From: Salminus brasiliensis
Lineage: Eukaryota; Chordata; Actinopteri; Characiformes; Bryconidae
DNA: 64,000 bases
Assembly (NCBI RefSeq): GCF_030463535.1
Contig: NC_132878.1
Location: 96,577,091 to 96,641,090, forward strand
Direction of reading: 5' to 3'
The notes beneath the pieces were generated by a model. The model was not told the DNA's origin. It ran no database searches and saw only the letters and a program-made list of their open reading frames with translations. Numbering within the stretch: the first letter of the stretch is position 1; the number at the start of each line of letters is the position of its first letter. Below are positions 59,413 to 64,000 of the stretch, piece after piece. The position numbers and the translations under genes were made by a program.

Positions 59413-61645
59413 CCCCATCTTGAATCTTTCTCCTCTCACCCACTTGAAACTGCTACAGACACTCTCCTCTCTTCTATCTCCACCTCTGTCGACCTTCTCT
59501 GCCCTTTCTCCCCTAGGTCAGCAAATTCTTCTCCATCTTCCCCGTGGCTGTCAGATGTTCTCTGCAACAACCGTAGAGAGCTAAGACTGGCTGAAAGGAA
59601 GTGGCGGAAGTCACAACACGACTCCGACCTCCACTCCTATCAGTCTCTTCTCTCCAGGTTCAAAACGGAAGTTGCTGCCGCTAAAGCATCTTACTACAGG
59701 GGGAAATTGGAATCCTCTGCATCCGACCCACGCAAACTATTCACCATCTTCTCCTCTCTCCTCAACCCTCCTACTCCCCCACCTCCCACTACCCTGTCTG
59801 CAGATGATTTTGTCTCCTTCTTTGAAGAAAAGGTTGACAAGATCCGCCGATCTTTCCCCCCCCGCCTCTACCCCGCTCTCTAGGCACTGCCCTCCTCCTC
59901 CCTCTTCTCTGACCTGCTTCTCTCCTCTTTCCACAGATGACCTCCTACATCTTCTCACCTCCAATAATCCTACCACCTGTCCACTAGACCCTGTTCCATC
60001 CCCTCTGTTCCAAACAATCGCTCCAAACCTCCTTCCCTTTATCTCCTCTATCATAAACAGCTCTTTTTCGTCAGGTCAGGTACCATCAGCCTTCAAGTCT
60101 GCCAGAGTCGTGCCCATCCTAAAGAAACCAACTCTAGACAGCTTGGACATCGGCAACTACAGACCTATCTCTCTTCTCTCTTTTCTCTCAAAGATTCTCG
60201 AACGTTCTGTCTACAACCAACTGTCTCTCTTTCTCACTCTGAACAATCTACAGGACCCTAACCAGTCTGGCTTCAAAGCTGCACACTCTACTGAAACTGC
60301 TCTCATTGCAGTTACAGAGAAGCTCCATGCAGCTAAAGCTGCCAGACTGTCCTCGGTTCTGATCCTTCTTGACCTCTCCGCAGCTTTTGACACAGTGGAC
60401 CACAAGATCCTCCTGTCTATCCTTGCCGGTCTTGGAATCACCGGCTCTGCATGGCAATGGTTTGCATCATACCTGCAGGGATGCTCATACCAGGTAACGT
60501 GGCAGGGCGACACGTCTGCTCCTTGTAGTTTCTCCACTGGCGTTCCACAAGGCTCAGTTCTTGGTCCTCTTCTTTTCTCGCTCTACACTAGCTCTCTTGG
60601 TAAAGTGATATCCTCTCATGGATTCTCTTACCACTGTTACGCCAATGACACTCAACTCATGCTCTCTTTCCCACTGTCTGACACACAGGTTTCTGCCCAT
60701 ATCTCAGCATGCCTCGCCGACGTCTCTTCTTGGATGGCGGCTCACCACCTCAAACTCAACCCCAGCAAGACGGAGCTGCTGTACATCCCGGGAACTGCTG
60801 GACCAAGAAACGATCTTGCCATCACCTTTGAGAACTCACTGGTCACTCCTTCTACTGAAGCCCGAAGCCTTGGTGTAGTGATGGATGATCAGTTATCGTT
60901 CTCAAGTCATGTTGCAAACGTAACTCGGTCCTGCAGATTTCTTCTGTACAACATCCGGAGAATTCGACCCTTCCTCTCTAGAGAGGCCACCCAGGTGCTT
61001 GTTCAGTCTCTCGTCACTTCAAGACTTGACTACTGCAACTCTCTTCTGGCTGGTCTCCCTCTGCGCACCATCAGGCCCCTGCAACTCATCCAGAATGCAG
61101 CGGCACGGGTTGTCTTCAATGTCCCAAAATATAGCCATGTCACTCCACTGCTGCGTTCTCTCCACTGGCTTCCTGTAGCTGCCCGCATCAGATTTAAAAC
61201 CCTGACGCTGGCCTACAAAGCCAAGAACGGACCAGCCCCTCCGTATCTGATGGCAATGGTCAAAAGCCGATCCGCACCAAGAGCCCTTCGAGCTTCAAGT
61301 ACGGCTCGGCTCGACCCGCCATCCCTCAAAATCCGCGGAAGACAAGCGTCCAGGCTTTTTTCTGTCCTGGCACCAAAGTGGTGGAACGAGCTGCCCCTGG
61401 GTGTCCAACGGCCGAGTCGCTCGCTGTCTTCAAACGCAGACTGAAGATCCACCTCTTCAGAGAGTACTTGGACGAATAGTTCTATGGTCACCTTATTGTA
61501 TTGTGTTTAGCAATGTCTAAGCTTAGAGGTATCTTTTGAATTATTAGCCTATTCTAACTAGCTAAGGCTTTTCTTGGGTAAATAGCAAAGCACTTTGTAA
61601 GTCGCTCTGGATAAGAGCGTCTGCTAAATGCCGTAAATGTAATGT
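59413..61645 (+). mobile_element. L2-clade LINE, 5'-truncated, inserted in the minisatellite
   Basis: It runs from the linker region before the RT (WLSDVLCNNRRELRLAERKW, near 59550) to the L2 3' end (GTAAGTCGCTCTGGATAAGA, TAAATG repeats). The same minisatellite resumes immediately at 61650. A frameshift lies between 59672 and 59883. Confidence 0.9.
59672..61444 (+). pseudogene. L2 LINE reverse transcriptase ORF, inactive
   Basis: A 590-codon frame with NYRPISLLSFLSKILER, SGFKAAHSTETALI, LDLSAAFDTVDH and GVPQGSVLGPLLF, followed by the catalytic box as YAND (AAT at 60644-60646) instead of YADD. The first catalytic Asp is therefore lost. The upstream linker is in another frame and the endonuclease is absent. 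Near the 3' end a frameshift relative to the 4338-4884 copy cuts the conserved C-terminus. Confidence 0.85.
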
Positions 61646-61649
61646 AAAT

Positions 61650-62145
61650 GTAATCCCAAAGCCCACTTATTTCATCCCAAAGCCCACTCCTTTTATCCCA
61701 AAGCCCAATACTTTTATTCCAAACCCCAATACTTTCATCCCAAAGCCCACTCCTTTTATTCAAAAGCCCACTCCTTTTATCCTAAAGCCCAATAATTTCA
61801 CCCCAAAGTCCATTCCTTTTATCCCAAAGCCCAATACTTTCACCCCAAAGCCCAATACTTTCACCCCAAAGTCCACTCCTTTTATTCTAAAGCCCAATAC
61901 TTTCACCCCAAAGTCCACTCCTTTTATTCTAAAGCCCAATATTTTCACCCAAAAGTCCACTCCTTTTATCCCAAAGTCCACTCCTTTTACCCCAAACCCC
62001 AATACTTTTATTCCAAAGCCCACTCCTTTCATCCCAAAGCCCACTCCTTTTATCCCAAACCCCAATACTTTCATCCCAAAGCCCACTCCTTTTATCCTTA
62101 TACCCACTGCTTTCATCACATACGACACCTCTTTCATCCAATCCC
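61650..62145. repeat. C-rich minisatellite, right part
   Basis: Continuation of the 58809-59412 array beyond the L2, with units such as AGTCCACTCCTTTTATTCTA and AAGCCCAATACTTTCACCCC. It decays from 62095 on. Confidence 0.95.
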
Positions 62146-62339
62146 CACATTTATTATCTTAACCCCCCTCTATCATCTCAAACCCTTCTTTCGTCCTTCC
62201 CTTGCACTTCATCTGCCCTGTTTTAGGTTCTCCAGATGTCAACACCTGCCTACTCTTGACTCTTCACACCTTTGTCATGTCTCCCAGTTGTAGCTCCAGA
62301 AGTAGGTTTGGCATTCTAGCTTCAAACGCTGCCTGAACT

Positions 62340-62503
62340 TTGAGCTTTTTTTCTGATGGTATGAAGCTTTTTGGGTTGTAGACTTCCTCTTTTATGATGT
62401 TCTTAAGAACAGCTGTTTTAGTTCTCTCTCAGTGGTAAAGAGAACCATAAGGTCACAGAACCTTCACTAGTTGTTTAGAAGAGGATTGTGCTCTACAGGG
62501 GGG
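62340..62503 (+). promoter_or_regulatory. R6 proximal promoter / 5' UTR candidate
   Basis: Resembles R2: GGTTGTAGACTTCCTCTTTT, TCTTAAGAACAGCT and AAGGTCACAGAACCTTCACT. The TGTGGT motif of the others is not conserved here. Confidence 0.4.
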
Positions 62504-62531
62504 ATGAGAATGCTACAGCTTTTGGTTCTGG

Positions 62532-62613
<82 letters not shown>

Positions 62614-63028
62614 TTAGTCTGAACTGTCCTTTTTTTAATTTCATGTTTATTGTCATGTTTTCCAGGTGTTCCCTCAGACAGCAGTGAATGGGGTGTGAAC
62701 TATACAGAGGCAATCTGTGCTGTGAGAGGATCTAATGTTACCATTCCCTGTTCTTATTCTTATCCTAACTCAGAGATTCAGGCAAAAGCAGTTCATTGGT
62801 GCTCCATGAACTTCAGCAAAGGAATCTGTCCTAAATCAGCATACTTTTACAATAGCAGCTCTCCTTATGCTTCAGACGTATTTCAGTACGCTGGAGACAA
62901 ACAGTCAAACTGTACTTTATTAATCAGGAATGTACAGTTTAGTCATTCTGCAGTGTACAAATTCAGATTTATAACTAAGAAGGCTGGTAAATGGACAGGT
63001 GAACCAGGAGTGACTCTTGAAGTTGGAG
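62504..63028 (+). pseudogene. R6: Siglec/CD22-like receptor, 5' part (damaged signal exon; window-truncated)
   Basis: The signal exon starts at 62504 as [10 protein letters not shown] (R2 type), but after ten codons it runs into (TA)n at 62534, so the last five codons and the normal donor are missing. A GT at the tract start would leave phase 0 instead of phase 1. The V exon 62666-63028 is intact and of the R3/R5 type (EIQAKAVHWCS, KGICPKSAYF, NCTLLI, YKFRF, GKWTG), lying only 130 bp downstream. Any C2 and later exons fall outside the window. Either an unusual long (TA)n-encoded leader is used, or the gene is broken, or the repeat is misassembled. Confidence 0.7.
62534..62606. repeat. (TA)n microsatellite replacing the end of the R6 signal exon
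   Basis: About 36 TA units ending in ACACACAC. It begins inside the codon series of the signal peptide. Confidence 0.95.
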
Positions 63029-63169
63029 GTAAGAACTCATCAGGGTAAGCACTTCATTAACATGAAGCTCCTCATTATTCATTTCATTAAAATACCCTAC
63101 CTGTACTTATTGTCTTTGATTCCTTTAGTAAAGAAATACCTTACAGCTTAACTAAATTTATTGGTGTGA

Positions 63170-64000
63170 AAAATATGGGGCACCCCTGGTCAAAATGAAT
63201 ACAATGAATAGTCAGGAGAGTAAATGATTACCTGATTCTCTTGATTCTGACTTTTATAATTTTGTAAATATGATAAATTATTTTAGCTACTGGAAGTATT
63301 CAGTAACTATAAGACAATATGCAACTCATGTCATTTGAGGATAAGGAATTGAGGCATTGGGCCTTTAGGGTTTAAACAATTCTTGTCTGGCGATGTTTGC
63401 CCATTCTTTCTTGCAAAAAGCTTCTAGTTTTGTGAGGTTTTTGGGTCATTTTGCTGCACTGCTCCTTTGAGGTCTATCCACATATTTTTGCTGATATTTA
63501 GGTCAGGGGACTGTGAAGTCATGAGGTAGTTCATTGTGGATTTTGAGGTGTGTTTAGGATCATTATCCTGCTGTAGAAGTACCTCCTTTTTTCATCTTCA
63601 GCTTTTTTTATAGATGTTGAGATGTTCGCTGTTTGCTTTCAGAATTTGCTGGTATTTAATTGAATCCATTCTTCCCTCAACCAGTAAAACGTTCCCTGTG
63701 CCACTGGCTGCAATACAAGCCTAAAGCATGACCCGCCCATGCGTGTGGTTAACAGTTGGAGAGGTGTTTTTTGTGAAATTATGCACCATTTGTTCTCCAA
63801 ACATACCTTCTGGTGCCAAACATTTTCTTTCTGGATGTTTTGTTGGTCTTCCAGACCTCAACTTGAACTCCACCCTTAATTATATTAGGAACTAAGGAAA
63901 GGGCTACATGAAAACACTGTTATCTTAATACAGTCTTCTTCTGCTTTGTGGTCATCAGTGATATTAATGTTCAGAGTGCTCAGCAGCTGCTTAGAGGAGC
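63170..64000 (-). mobile_element. Tc1/mariner element, family 2, cut by window end
   Basis: The left terminus GGGGCACCCCTGGTCAAAAT lies near 63176. The body parallels 11030-11960 on the same strand (AGAATTTGCTGGTATTTAAT, GTGCCACTGGCTGCAA, AACAGTTGGAGAG). The right end is outside the window. Confidence 0.7.

Noticed and set aside
58795-59883. A 362-codon frame with a repeated FHPK/FYPK pattern, and the 217-codon frame on the other strand
   Set aside because: It is translation of the C-rich minisatellite running into the L2 linker; several frames on both strands are equally open, as expected for a repeat without stop codons.

Overview
The window reads as teleost fish genomic DNA, probably from an otophysan, although the species call is only inference. 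The support is the repeat content: Tc1/mariner elements with TA target sites, a Rex1-type LINE, an L2 LINE, a tRNA-derived SINE, Ty3/gypsy remnants and solo LTRs, many short MITE-like repeats and abundant minisatellites. The host coding content is vertebrate immunoglobulin-superfamily exons with GT-AG phase-1 splicing. There are no prokaryotic features.

The host content is a head-to-tail array of six genes or gene relics, all on the + strand, for Siglec/CD22-like receptors. They are called R1 to R6 here. R1 (2831-5768) has a V and a C2 exon, a nonsense codon, and no signal or membrane exon. R2 (7304-18343) is complete: signal, V, C2, transmembrane and three tail exons with two ITIMs, 318 aa. 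R3 (25886-31013) is complete: signal, V, C2, a different transmembrane exon and one tail exon with one ITIM, 271 aa. R4 (37903-42646) is a pseudogene with a stop in V, no C2 or membrane exon, and a frameshifted R2-type tail. R5 (54839-58201) has intact signal, V and C2 exons but no recognisable membrane exon. R6 (62504-63028 and beyond) has a signal exon cut by a (TA)n tract, an intact V exon, and is truncated by the window end.

The V domains carry the Siglec layout: B-strand and E-strand cysteines, no F-strand cysteine, and an Arg in an F-strand Y-x-F-R motif. The C2 domain has the extra cysteine expected for the V-C2 interdomain disulfide. R2 and R3 would act at the plasma membrane of leukocytes as inhibitory receptors that recruit SH2 phosphatases through ITIMs. 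This is inferred from the family.

Much of the array arose by segmental duplication. Blocks 17845-19465 and 20085-29155 are repeated at 42150-43885 and 49595-58210, so the R2-tail-to-R3 segment corresponds to the R4-tail-to-R5 segment. Later insertions (a LINE with an empty site in the other copy, a SINE, a full-length Rex1) and a Tc1-associated deletion distinguish the copies. At the left edge (717-1053, - strand) a CpG-rich, TATA-less promoter with a YY1-type start codon context suggests the first exons of an unrelated gene running out of the window. The rest is repeats or sequence in which I see nothing codable.
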